Shown: positions 42,607 through 52,088 of the stretch, in pieces
How positions within the stretch are numbered: the stretch's first letter is position 1
How the letters are laid out: each line of letters starts with the position of its first letter
From: Flammeovirga sp. SJP92
GTDB lineage: Bacteria; Bacteroidota; Bacteroidia; Cytophagales; Flammeovirgaceae
NCBI RefSeq assembly: GCF_001583495.1
Contig: NZ_LQAQ01000091.1
Coordinates: forward strand, 103,599-167,598
Reading direction: 5' to 3'
Length of the DNA stretch: 64,000 bases
The notes under the pieces: model-generated
What the model was told of the DNA's origin: nothing
Seen by the model: only the letters and a program-made list of their open reading frames with translations
Database searches by the model: none
Position numbers and translations under genes: made by a program

Positions 42607-45600
42607 ATGATCAATCAGAAACGCTTAGGACAGGCATTACTCTTCATCGTGTCTATCGGAATATTTAATTATTTCTATCAAAACAACACTTCAGATGAAC
42701 AATCAAAAGTGCTACAAACAAAAGATATTTTACACGAGAGATATCTAAAGAAAAAAGCTCAAAAGAATGCTAAAGATTATGTAAAAGCTGATAAACCAGA
42801 TCAGTTTATTCAGTTAATGAATTCTTTAAAAGTAAGAAAAGATGACAATGAGCATCAGTATACAAAAGGATACAAGCTTAAAGAGACTTTAAAAGCCAAG
42901 GCTTATTTTAAAAGTAATAATCGTGTGAGTCAAACGATTACAGATGAGCAATGGGTAGAAAGAGGTCCAAACAATGTTCCTGGCAGAACTAGAACATTAG
43001 TTGTTGATAAAAATGACCCCACCAACAATACATGGATTGCAGGTTCTGTAGCTGGAGGTATTTGGAAAACCACCAATAAGGGATCATCATGGACCCCTTT
43101 GACAGACGACCTTCCAACTCTTTCAATTTCACATATTAGCCAATCAGAAAGCAATCCAAATATTTGGTATGCTTGTACTGGTGAAGGTTATGGAAACATT
43201 GATGGAGTGAAAGGTGATGGTATTTTCAAATCTACTGATGGCGGTAACTCTTGGTTTAGTTTAGAGAACACTTTGAACAATGATGATTTTCAAATTGTGA
43301 ACCGTTTAATCATTGACCCTAACAATGCGGACAACTTAACCGTTTGTACTTCTGCTAATCCAGGTCGTAATTATCGTTCTTCTATTTTTATCAGTAGAAA
43401 TGGTGGTGAAACATGGGATAAAATGTATGAAGAAGAATATGGAGGTTATTATACAGCGATCTTACAGGTAGTTGCAAGTCCAGACGATTTCAACGTCCAA
43501 TATGCTACTATTAAGAATAAAGGAATTCTTAAATCTGAAGATATGGGGGTTACATGGAAAGCCCTTGAGGGATATAATCCTACAGGTAGAATAGAATTAG
43601 CAATTTCAGAAGTGAATCCTAACTATATTTTCGCTTCTATTTCCGGGGCTGGTGAAGGTAGTTCTGACGGTAACTTATACCTCTCAAAAGATGCCGGAGA
43701 TACTTGGGACTTATTAAAATCAGAAGAAGAAATTCGTTTTTTAGGCGGGCAAGGCTGGTACGATAACGCTGTTATGGCCCACCCTTTTGACGAGAATTCT
43801 TTTTATGTAGCGGGTGTTGATATTTGGAGAATAAATCTTATCAATGATCAAGATTCTATACAAGCTCAACGCGTTTCAAATGCATATGGAGAAAATGATG
43901 AGCTATTGAATCCGTCGCTTTTCATGACGGGTAGTACATTTCTAGAAGGATTCCACCCCGATCATCACTCTTTAGTTCCAGTAAAAACTTCTGTTGATGA
44001 ATTTTACATTATCAACACAAGTGACGGTGGTGTTTTTTATTCCAATACTGATACTAATCCTGGTGAAAAACATGGCGATTGGACATTTGCTGGATTTGGT
44101 TATAACACTACTCAGTTATATAGTGTCGATAAAAAAACAGGAGCAAACCAATATGTTGGAGGATCACAAGATAATGGCACATGGATTTCATTTAGTGATC
44201 CAAGAAAGACCTCCAATTATAAAATGTTTTTAGGTGGTGATGGTTTTGATGCGGTATGGCACAGCGAAGATCATAATAAGATGTTGGCTACTGTTTATAA
44301 CAATCTCATTTACCGAAGTGATGACGGAGGCCGTACATTGTCACGAAGTTATAATGGTATAACTGATTTAAATGAAAAAGCCCCTTTCATCACGAAATTG
44401 GCTAACTCTAAACAAAACCCTGAAACTGTATTTACTGTTGGTGCTACAGGTGTTTGGAGATCTCAAAATTTTGGAGAAAGTTGGGAATTAAGACGTATTA
44501 GTGAAGAGAACTGGAAGATGTCTTCTTTTGTTGACATTAAAATTTCTGAGGCAAACACTGATGTAATATGGGCTGGTAATCAATTCACAGGTTATTCAAT
44601 CCAACTATCTAAGGATAATGGACAAACTTTTGACCCTGTTGCAGGTAATACAGGTGACTTGAACATGACAGGTTACATATCTGGTATTACTGCTGACCCA
44701 ATTTATGAAGAAAATGCTTATATCTTATTTTCTTATGCTAACTATCCAAAGATTATTAAAACTACAGACTTTGGAGAAAATTGGGTGGATATAAGTGGAT
44801 TCGAAATAAATGGCACTTCTTCTAACGGATTTCCTAATGTGGGTGTGTATGACTTATTGGTATTCCCTTTCAATGATGATTTTCTATGGGCCGGGACGGA
44901 AATCGGTATTTTTGAATCACTTGATGGAGGTGATTCTTGGCATCCTCTTGATGGCAGTTTACCAAATGTATGTGTTTGGGATATGAAATACAGCGACAAC
45001 CAAGTGTATATTGGCACTCACGGTAGAGGTATTTGGTCTGTTGACATACCTGAGAACCCACAACCTAAGGTAATTAGTTACAATTCCACTTTAGCTGGTG
45101 TTGAAATCAACGTGAATATTGATACAGAAGCAGACTCTATTATTGTATTCAACAAATCCAAGGAACGCATTAAAGGTTTCAATACTTCCTTTGAAGCCGG
45201 TAATCACATTTTATTTGTAGAGAATACGAATCTATCAGAGAAAGAGGTTCAATTTATTAGTTATAAAAACAACCTACCTTATAAAAGCAGGTTTACTACA
45301 TTAGAAGTGATTGAATTCAATACTGCTTCAAATGAATACTTCAATGATTTCACTAATTTCAATACTTCTGCAGATTTTGTCTCAGATGGAATTCTTTTCA
45401 ATTCATCCGTAACGGGTTTTTCTTTTGCAGGATTACATAGTAGACACCCTTACGAAGTGAACACTGAAAGCTACTCATACTTGAAAACTCCTATTATTGT
45501 GAAAGAAGATAATTCTAATTTCTTCTATAAAGATGTAACACTTGTTTCTGAAGATGATGACTTCGTAACAATAGAGGCTAAAAAAGGCAACGATGAATGG

Positions 45601-46119
45601 GTTAATATTTCAGGTTCTTATGATGCTAGTTTTAATGAAAACTGGAAACATTATGCAGATCTTGGATCTAATGGTGCTGAGAGTTTAGAAGTTAGGCATC
45701 AAATCGATCTGCAAGACTTCTTTAATGCAGGAGATACAATTGCAATTCGTTTTAAATTAACATCAGGTGAGACTTCTCCTAACTGGGGTTGGGCGGTTAC
45801 TTATCTTAACATTCAGAGTAAAATTGAAGAACCTGTTGTAACAAGTAGTGTAAATCAGGCCTTATTCAACTCTATGAAAGTCTACCCGACTGTTATTAGT
45901 AACAACGAGACAAATATTGAGTTCAATTCTACTATTAGTGAAAACCTCAGTTATCAATTGATTGATATCAATGGCAGAGTACTACAATCTTCTACTTTTA
46001 AAGTTACATCAGGTAATAATAAAGTTCCTATACAATTGAATAAAGCAAAAGAAGGAATATATATTCTTGTAGTTTCAGATGGAAAAATGAAACAATCTTT
46101 CAAATTGGCCATACAATAG
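42607..46119 (+). CDS. Large BNR/VPS10-like protein exported by type IX secretion
   Basis: A 1170-aa secreted protein. An N-terminal hydrophobic segment (LGQALLFIVSIGIFNYF) serves as signal. From about 110 to 820 are BNR/Asp-box blades (STDGGNSW, SRNGGETW, SEDMGVTW, SKDAGDTW, SSDDGGRT-like, SLDGGDSW) with the sortilin-like HPDHHSL and GSQDNGTW motifs. A beta-sandwich region follows, then a type A C-terminal sorting domain (about 1090-1170: MKVYPTVISNNETNIEF, LIDINGRVLQS, GIYILVVSDGKMKQSFKL) that directs T9SS export. It is related in family to the protein at 29590 but longer and with the sorting domain. The ligand or enzyme role is unknown. Confidence 0.9.
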   Translation: MINQKRLGQALLFIVSIGIFNYFYQNNTSDEQSKVLQTKDILHERYLKKKAQKNAKDYVKADKPDQFIQLMNSLKVRKDDNEHQYTKGYKLKETLKAKAYFKSNNRVSQTITDEQWVERGPNNVPGRTRTLVVDKNDPTNNTWIAGSVAGGIWKTTNKGSSWTPLTDDLPTLSISHISQSESNPNIWYACTGEGYGNIDGVKGDGIFKSTDGGNSWFSLENTLNNDDFQIVNRLIIDPNNADNLTVCTSANPGRNYRSSIFISRNGGETWDKMYEEEYGGYYTAILQVVASPDDFNVQYATIKNKGILKSEDMGVTWKALEGYNPTGRIELAISEVNPNYIFASISGAGEGSSDGNLYLSKDAGDTWDLLKSEEEIRFLGGQGWYDNAVMAHPFDENSFYVAGVDIWRINLINDQDSIQAQRVSNAYGENDELLNPSLFMTGSTFLEGFHPDHHSLVPVKTSVDEFYIINTSDGGVFYSNTDTNPGEKHGDWTFAGFGYNTTQLYSVDKKTGANQYVGGSQDNGTWISFSDPRKTSNYKMFLGGDGFDAVWHSEDHNKMLATVYNNLIYRSDDGGRTLSRSYNGITDLNEKAPFITKLANSKQNPETVFTVGATGVWRSQNFGESWELRRISEENWKMSSFVDIKISEANTDVIWAGNQFTGYSIQLSKDNGQTFDPVAGNTGDLNMTGYISGITADPIYEENAYILFSYANYPKIIKTTDFGENWVDISGFEINGTSSNGFPNVGVYDLLVFPFNDDFLWAGTEIGIFESLDGGDSWHPLDGSLPNVCVWDMKYSDNQVYIGTHGRGIWSVDIPENPQPKVISYNSTLAGVEINVNIDTEADSIIVFNKSKERIKGFNTSFEAGNHILFVENTNLSEKEVQFISYKNNLPYKSRFTTLEVIEFNTASNEYFNDFTNFNTSADFVSDGILFNSSVTGFSFAGLHSRHPYEVNTESYSYLKTPIIVKEDNSNFFYKDVTLVSEDDDFVTIEAKKGNDEWVNISGSYDASFNENWKHYADLGSNGAESLEVRHQIDLQDFFNAGDTIAIRFKLTSGETSPNWGWAVTYLNIQSKIEEPVVTSSVNQALFNSMKVYPTVISNNETNIEFNSTISENLSYQLIDINGRVLQSSTFKVTSGNNKVPIQLNKAKEGIYILVVSDGKMKQSFKLAIQ

Positions 46120-46193
46120 TTCTTAAAAGATGGTCATATCTCTGTATTGAATTTGTTTTGTATATTTTAATATCCGTTTTTTGCGGAAAACAT

Positions 46194-46232
46194 ATAAGTG
46201 CTAGTTATTATAACTAGCACTTTCTTCTTTCA
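46194..46232 (+). terminator. Terminator of the T9SS BNR-protein gene
   Basis: AAGTGCTAGTTA (46196-46207) and TAACTAGCACTT (46211-46222) make a perfect 12-bp stem with a 3-nt loop, followed by a T-rich tail. A smaller TCCG/CGGA hairpin lies just upstream. Confidence 0.88.
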
Positions 46233-46249
46233 ATACATAAATCATACTT

Positions 46250-47032
46250 ATGTCTAAAGTCAAACCTAAAAAACATTTAGGACAACATTTTCTGAATGAC
46301 CTGCAGATTGCGGATGACATTGTAAATGCAATGACCGCTTTCGGAGGCTACAAAGAAATATATGAAATCGGACCTGGTACAGGTGTTTTAACTACTCGCT
46401 TAATGAAAAAAGAGGAGTATAAAACAACCGTCATTGAAATTGATACTGAATCTGTAGTTTACCTTGCTAATGAAGTTGGTTTACCTAAAGATCAGATTAT
46501 AGAGGGTGATTTCTTAAAACTTGACTTTGGCAATATCGCTCCTCACCCTGTAGGATTAATTGGTAACTTTCCTTATAATATCTCCACACAGATTTATTTT
46601 AAGATCTTAGAAAACAAAGATCAAATCACAGAATGTGTAGGTATGATTCAAAAAGAAGTTGCAGAAAGAATTGCTACAAAAAAAGGAGGACGTACTGCTG
46701 GTATCCTTACTATTTTAGTACAGGCCTTTTATGATGTAGAATACTTGTTTACTGTCCCTCCTGGCGTTTTCATTCCACCTCCAAAGGTTGATTCAGCTGT
46801 AATTCGTTTAAAGAGGAATGATAGAAAATCTCTTCCTTGTAAAGAAGAAACTTTCTTTAAGGTAGTAAAACAAGCATTCAGTACTCGACGTAAAACACTT
46901 CGTAATGCCATGAAACCTTATGGTCTTCCTGCCGAGTTATTAGAAGATCCAATCTTCAAGAAACGAGCTGAAGAGCTCTCTGTAGAAGACTTTATAGATC
47001 TTACTGTTCGCATAGAAGAATCAAGAAAATAA
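46250..47032 (+). CDS. rsmA: 16S rRNA (adenine1518/1519-N6)-dimethyltransferase
   Basis: RsmA (KsgA) dimethylates two adenines in the 3'-terminal loop of 16S rRNA. The 260-aa protein has KPKKHLGQHFLND, the SAM motif IYEIGPGTGVLTTRL, IEGDFLKLDF and the catalytic LIGNFPYNIST (NLPY-type). The C-terminal PGVFIPPPKVDSAVIRLKR and AFSTRRKTLRNAMK are family-typical. The length is normal. A strong terminator follows. Confidence 0.97.
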   Translation: MSKVKPKKHLGQHFLNDLQIADDIVNAMTAFGGYKEIYEIGPGTGVLTTRLMKKEEYKTTVIEIDTESVVYLANEVGLPKDQIIEGDFLKLDFGNIAPHPVGLIGNFPYNISTQIYFKILENKDQITECVGMIQKEVAERIATKKGGRTAGILTILVQAFYDVEYLFTVPPGVFIPPPKVDSAVIRLKRNDRKSLPCKEETFFKVVKQAFSTRRKTLRNAMKPYGLPAELLEDPIFKKRAEELSVEDFIDLTVRIEESRK

Positions 47033-47037
47033 ATTCG

Positions 47038-47071
47038 AAGCCATTAATCTTTTGAGGTTAATGGCTTTTTT
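47038..47071 (+). terminator. Terminator of rsmA
   Basis: AAGCCATTAA (47038-47047) and TTAATGGCTT (47058-47067) form a perfect 10-bp stem with a 10-nt loop, followed by T residues. Confidence 0.9.
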
Positions 47072-47162
47072 ATTGACCTTTTCAACAAATTCACTAAATT
47101 GTATTACTAATTATAAACAAAACTATTTCTAGAAGATCTTACATGATTCATAAAACTATACA

Positions 47163-48278
47163 ATGACAGATACTCAAAAAATATATGAACTATGGCTTAA
47201 TGATATCAATGGCATTGGAGGAGCAACCTGTAAACAACTGATTAGTTACCTTGAAAGTGCTGAAAATGTCTACAACAGTTCTCACAAAGAATTAATTAAA
47301 ATTCCAAACATTGGCGAATTTCTCACAAAGTCTATTCTTAACTCAAAAAGTAAGCTTGATAAAGCTGAAAAAGAACTGGAACTGGCCAGAGCAAACAATA
47401 CACGTATCCTTACTTACATGGATAGAGAGTTCCCTAAACGCTTAAAACTTCAGAAAGATGCACCCTATCTTATTTATGTAAAAGGAAAAGCTTTAGCATT
47501 AAATGCCAGTAAAAACATAGCCATAGTTGGTTCAAGAGCAGCTACAAATTACGGGCATTATGTCACTAAAAGAATTGTTGAAAAACTTTCTGATCTTCCT
47601 GGGATGAATATCATAAGTGGTCTTGCTTATGGTATAGACATACATGCACACAGAGCCGCCCTAGAATACAAAATTGGAACTATAGGTGTAATGGCAAATG
47701 GTCTAAAAACTGTATACCCCAAATTACATCAGAAAACTGCAAACGAGATGCTGGCCGACAATAAAAGTGGATTGATTTCCGAAAACAGCATGACTTCCCT
47801 GCCCGATGCTCCAAAATTTCCTGCAAGGAATAGAATAATCGCAGCCTTGGCTGATGCAGTAATTGTAGTACAAGCTAAAAAGCGTGGAGGTGCATTGATC
47901 ACTGCTGATATTGCCAACAGCTATCATAAAGATGTTTTTGCCGTTCCAGGCTTGATCACTGATCCTCTTTCTGAGGGTTGCAATAACTTAATCAAATATA
48001 AAAAAGCACACCTGTTCTCTTCTGTCGATGATATCTTAACAGAATTGAATTGGAGTAAAAACTCAAAAAACAACAACCAAATGTCACTATTTCAAAAAAA
48101 CAATTTAACACCACTGGAGCAGAAAATTACTCAGATAATTTTTGAACATCCCTTACAAATTGAGGAGATTGCAATACAAACACAAATCCCTTTACCAAAG
48201 TTAGCAAGCTTACTGTTACAATTGGAGCTAAAAGGAGTTGTGAAGTTAAAAGCAGGAAATATTTACACACTTAATTGA
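47163..48278 (+). CDS. dprA: DNA-processing protein DprA
   Basis: DprA loads RecA onto incoming single-stranded DNA in natural transformation, though it is present in many bacteria not known to be competent. The 371-aa protein has an N-terminal helical (SAM-like) region, the Rossmann core (IAIVGSRAATNYGHYVTKRI, ISGLAYGIDIHAHRAAL, MANGLKTVYP, FPARNRIIAALADAVIVVQA) and a C-terminal winged helix (TPLEQKITQIIFEHPLQIEEIA). The glycerate kinase gene begins 7 bp downstream. Confidence 0.96.
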   Translation: MTDTQKIYELWLNDINGIGGATCKQLISYLESAENVYNSSHKELIKIPNIGEFLTKSILNSKSKLDKAEKELELARANNTRILTYMDREFPKRLKLQKDAPYLIYVKGKALALNASKNIAIVGSRAATNYGHYVTKRIVEKLSDLPGMNIISGLAYGIDIHAHRAALEYKIGTIGVMANGLKTVYPKLHQKTANEMLADNKSGLISENSMTSLPDAPKFPARNRIIAALADAVIVVQAKKRGGALITADIANSYHKDVFAVPGLITDPLSEGCNNLIKYKKAHLFSSVDDILTELNWSKNSKNNNQMSLFQKNNLTPLEQKITQIIFEHPLQIEEIAIQTQIPLPKLASLLLQLELKGVVKLKAGNIYTLN

Positions 48279-48285
48279 TTTACAT

Positions 48286-49431
48286 TTGAATATTTTAATA
48301 GCCCCCAATGCCTTTAAAAATAGTATTAATGCATTAGAAACAGGTTTAGTGATCAAGGAAGCTTGGTCAAAGGTTCGTCCTACTGATCATATCGTCATCA
48401 AACCTATGGCAGATGGTGGTGATGGTTTTGCTCAAATTGTAGGTGAAGAAAAAAAAGGTCAGAAAGTTACGGTTTCAACAAAAAATGCATTAGGTCAGCC
48501 TCATGAAGGGTTTTACTATAAAGTAAACAATGAAACAGCTATCGTTGATTTGGCTTCAAATTGCGGAATGCAAACTATAAAAGATGGAACATTAAATGCA
48601 TTGGAAGCTAATACTGAAGGTTTAGGGATTGTCATCCAAAAAGCCATCCAAAAAGGATGTTCAGAGATCATTGTTGGTCTTGGTGGAAGTGCTTCAACTG
48701 ATTTTGGTTTAGGAGCTATTCATGCATTGGGGGCTAAGTTCAAAGATCAAAATAATGATGTAATTGTTCCTAATGGAGGAAACCTTCATCGAATTAAAAG
48801 CATTGATCTTTCTGAACTAGAAGACACTATTCAGAATATTCATTTCTATATTGCTATTGACGTTGAGAATAAGCTACTTGGTAAAAAAGGTGCCGCTCCG
48901 GTTTTTGCTCCACAAAAAGGTGCTTCTCCAGAGGAAGTCAAACAATTGGATACTAACCTTGAAAAAATTGCTTTTTTGACTCAGAAAATCACCCAAAAGG
49001 ATGTTGTATCAATGCATGGAGGTGGCGCTGCGGGAGGAACTTCAGCAGGTTTTTGGGCTTATTTGAATGCAGAACCTATGCATGGAAGTCAATTTATGAT
49101 GAAAGTGATGGGACTTCAACAAGAAATTGAAAAAGCGGATCTTGTAATTACTTCTGAAGGTTGCTTAGATCAACAAACCTTAGCAGGAAAAATTCCTTCA
49201 GTGATTGCTGAATATGGTAATCAATTTTTCGTCCCTACAATCTGCTTAGTTGGCAGCAACACTTTACAATACAACGATGAACACCCTTTCTATTCTATTT
49301 TTTCAATTAACCAAAAATTCGATGCAATTGAAAAAGCTATTCAAGAAACAAAGAATAATTTGGAACATACCACTTTTCAGATTGCTAAAATATTCCATTT
49401 AGGTAAAAATAAGGCAGATCAAGAATTTTAA
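48286..49431 (+). CDS. glxK: Glycerate kinase, class II-type (GlxK/GarK family)
   Basis: This kinase phosphorylates D-glycerate. The 381-aa protein starts with the family signature NILIAPNAFKNSINALETGLVIKEAW, then KPMADGGDGFAQIV, IVGLGGSASTDFGLGAIHALGAKF, the central GASPEEVKQLDTNLEKIA and SMHGGGAAGGTSAGF, and SEGCLDQQTLAGKIPSV. The start must be TTG at 48286: no ATG is in frame between the dprA stop and the conserved N-terminus. glxK is used for the family; GarK is an equal name. Confidence 0.92.
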   Translation: MNILIAPNAFKNSINALETGLVIKEAWSKVRPTDHIVIKPMADGGDGFAQIVGEEKKGQKVTVSTKNALGQPHEGFYYKVNNETAIVDLASNCGMQTIKDGTLNALEANTEGLGIVIQKAIQKGCSEIIVGLGGSASTDFGLGAIHALGAKFKDQNNDVIVPNGGNLHRIKSIDLSELEDTIQNIHFYIAIDVENKLLGKKGAAPVFAPQKGASPEEVKQLDTNLEKIAFLTQKITQKDVVSMHGGGAAGGTSAGFWAYLNAEPMHGSQFMMKVMGLQQEIEKADLVITSEGCLDQQTLAGKIPSVIAEYGNQFFVPTICLVGSNTLQYNDEHPFYSIFSINQKFDAIEKAIQETKNNLEHTTFQIAKIFHLGKNKADQEF

Positions 49432-49566
49432 GATTAACAGATTTTCACACTTATAATAGCGTTAATCATTAAAATTTTATCAAATTGCACTTTAATATGA
49501 TAGAAAACTGTTTAAAGCACGTAATCTTATCACTAAATTAAGGTTTTAGTCCTATAGACCCCCGTA

Positions 49567-49604
49567 AATTCAAAACCTTTTACCCTTTTTAAAGTTTTGA
49601 ATTT
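49567..49604 (+). terminator. Possible weak terminator after glycerate kinase
   Basis: AAATTCAAAAC (49567-49577) and GTTTTGAATTT (49594-49604) are 11-bp arms with a 16-nt loop. The stem is AT-rich and the U tract downstream is poor; it lies 135 bp after the stop, so it may instead be part of the leader of the next gene. Confidence 0.4.
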
Positions 49605-49690
49605 CTATCTATTAGTTACGCCAATTAATATTTTAGGCTCAGCAATTAATAATTATTTTAAACTTTCATTTTTTAGCAACTTCCATTCTT

Positions 49691-52030
49691 ATGACTAGAA
49701 TTACCAAATTATTTATCTCGTTCGTTGTACTAGTGTCAAGTACGGGATTAGTTTTTGGTCAGAAGGAGTTCTACAATAACAACAAGTTCAAACAACTTGA
49801 TGAAGAACTTCCCACACCGAACGTTTATAGAACAGGTTCTGGTGCTCCAGGGCACGAATATTGGCAACAAAAGGCAGATTATGTAATTGAAGCATCAATT
49901 GATGAGAAATTACACCGATTAACTGGTGCTGAAACAGTAACCTACTACAACAACTCTCCTGATGTTCTAACTTACCTTTGGATTCAGTTAGATCAAAACA
50001 TGAGAGCCACTGATTCTGATACTTACAAAATCAGACAAAACAAAGTGGGAAAAAGTGTCAACATCAACCAATTGGCTGGCATTGACGGTTTCCCTGAATA
50101 TGATGGAGGTCACAAAATCCAAAAAGTAACGGATGCTTCTGGTAATCCTATCAAATATACCATCAACAAAACAATGATGCGTTTGGATTTACCGCAGGCT
50201 TTGAACCCAGGTGAAAAAGTTACATTCAACATTGATTGGTATTATAACATCAACGACCGTCTATTAATGGGTGGCCGTGGTGGTTATGAAACTTTTGCTG
50301 AAGATGGTAATACAATCTATACCATTACACAATGGTTCCCAAGAATGGCCGTTTATGATGATTTCAACGGATGGCAACACAAGCAATTCTTAGGTAACGG
50401 AGAATTTGCTTTAACATTTGGTGACTATGATGTAAAAATCACTGTTCCTTCTGATCATATCGTAGCCTCTACAGGTGAATTACAAAACCCTGATGAAATT
50501 TTAACTGAGGAGCAAAAGAAACGTTTTGAGGAATCAAAAACAGCTGATAAGCCAGTTGTAATTGTTTCTCAAAAAGAAGCAGAGAAAAAAGAGAAAACAG
50601 TTGAAAGTGGTACAAAAACATGGCACTACAAGGCGAAAAATGTAAGAGACTTCGCTTTTGGTTCATCTCGTAAGTTTATCTGGGATGCAATGGGTGTTGA
50701 CATTAATGGTAAAACAGTAATGGCAATGTCTTATTACCCGAAAGAAGCTAATCCATTATACGGACAGTATTCTACAGAAGCAGTAGCACATACTTTAGAA
50801 GTTTATTCTAAATACACTATTGATTACCCTTACCCAGTAGCTATCTCTGTTGAGGCATCAAACGGTATGGAATATCCAATGATCTGTTTCAACTACGGTC
50901 GTCCTGAAAAAGATGGTACTTACTCTCCTCGTATCAAGTACGGAATGATCTCTGTAATCATTCATGAAGTAGGTCACAACTTCTTCCCTATGATCATCAA
51001 TTCTGATGAGCGTCAGTGGACTTGGATGGATGAAGGTTTAAATACTTTCTGTCAATATTTAGCAGAGCAAGAATGGGAAGAAAATTATCCTTCACGTAGA
51101 GGACCTGCTGAAAACATTGTGAATTACATGAAAGGTGAGAAAAACAATATCACCCCTATTATGACTAACTCAGAGTCTATCAAGCAGTTTGGTAATAACG
51201 CTTATGGAAAACCCGCTACAGCTTTGAATATTTTAAGAGAGACTATCATGGGGCGTGAGCTATTTGATTATGCTTTTAAAGAATATGCTCAAAGATGGGC
51301 TTTCAAACATCCAAAGCCAGCAGATTTCTATAGAACAATGGAAGATGCATCAGGTGTTGATTTAGATTGGTTCTGGAGAGGTTGGTTCTATACTACTGAA
51401 GCCGTTGACATTTCTATTGAAGACGTTACTTTTGTGGAGTTAGATACTCAAGATCCTAAAGTTGAAGAAGCAAAACGTAAAGCAAAACGTGATGCTCAAC
51501 CAAAAGATATCACTACAATTCATAATGAAGAAATCAACTTATCACGTAGAGTGGATAGAAAACCTGAATTAAAAGATTTCTATAACAGCTACGATGAGTT
51601 GGATGCGAATTATGAAGATTATGAGAAGTATAAGAAGTACCAAAGCTCATTAAACAAAAATGATAAGGCCTGGATCGCTTCTAACAAACATCTTTATGAA
51701 GTAAAATTCAAAAATGTTGGTGGTTTAGTAATGCCAATTATCATTGAACTTCAATATGAAGATGGTACTTCTGAAAAGAAATACATTCCTGCTGAAATCT
51801 GGAAAAAAGATGATATCGTAGTTTCTAAAGTATTTGTATGTGACAAGCCAGTGGTTCAATTTGTGTTAGACCCTAACAAAGAAACAGCTGACATCGACAC
51901 GGAAAACAACTACTTCCCTCGTCAAAACCAAATGAGTAGATTCCAGCTTTACAAATCAGGTGCTAATCAACCTAGAACATATGATTCTGGAAGATTAAAT
52001 CCTATGCAGAAAGCAAAGAAAAAGAAATAA
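49691..52030 (+). CDS. M1-family zinc metallopeptidase, copy 1 of a tandem pair
   Basis: A 779-aa exported gluzincin. Signal peptide to about residue 23 (LVSSTGLVFG), then an N-terminal beta-domain and the catalytic domain with HEVGH (about 424-428) and the downstream zinc-ligand Glu in WTWMDEGLNTF; NGMEYPMICFNYG is the exopeptidase-like G(A)MEN equivalent. Members release N-terminal amino acids or cleave peptides. The C-terminal part is charged and ends in a basic tail (MQKAKKKK). The gene next to it, 52089-54350, is a close paralogue. The chain after the signal peptide opens with QKEFYNNNKFKQLDEELPTP, identical in both copies. A terminator separates the two. Confidence 0.92.
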   Translation: MTRITKLFISFVVLVSSTGLVFGQKEFYNNNKFKQLDEELPTPNVYRTGSGAPGHEYWQQKADYVIEASIDEKLHRLTGAETVTYYNNSPDVLTYLWIQLDQNMRATDSDTYKIRQNKVGKSVNINQLAGIDGFPEYDGGHKIQKVTDASGNPIKYTINKTMMRLDLPQALNPGEKVTFNIDWYYNINDRLLMGGRGGYETFAEDGNTIYTITQWFPRMAVYDDFNGWQHKQFLGNGEFALTFGDYDVKITVPSDHIVASTGELQNPDEILTEEQKKRFEESKTADKPVVIVSQKEAEKKEKTVESGTKTWHYKAKNVRDFAFGSSRKFIWDAMGVDINGKTVMAMSYYPKEANPLYGQYSTEAVAHTLEVYSKYTIDYPYPVAISVEASNGMEYPMICFNYGRPEKDGTYSPRIKYGMISVIIHEVGHNFFPMIINSDERQWTWMDEGLNTFCQYLAEQEWEENYPSRRGPAENIVNYMKGEKNNITPIMTNSESIKQFGNNAYGKPATALNILRETIMGRELFDYAFKEYAQRWAFKHPKPADFYRTMEDASGVDLDWFWRGWFYTTEAVDISIEDVTFVELDTQDPKVEEAKRKAKRDAQPKDITTIHNEEINLSRRVDRKPELKDFYNSYDELDANYEDYEKYKKYQSSLNKNDKAWIASNKHLYEVKFKNVGGLVMPIIIELQYEDGTSEKKYIPAEIWKKDDIVVSKVFVCDKPVVQFVLDPNKETADIDTENNYFPRQNQMSRFQLYKSGANQPRTYDSGRLNPMQKAKKKK

Positions 52031-52051
52031 TTATTGATCAATAATTAGAAG

Positions 52052-52079
52052 AACGACCATCGAAAGGTGGTCGTTTTTT
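52052..52079 (+). terminator. Terminator between the tandem M1 peptidase genes
   Basis: AACGACCA (52052-52059) and TGGTCGTT (52068-52075) form an 8-bp stem with an 8-nt loop, followed by TTTT. Copy 2 starts 13 bp after its A/T tail, so it may also be read through. Confidence 0.85.
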
Positions 52080-52088
52080 AGTTTAAAT

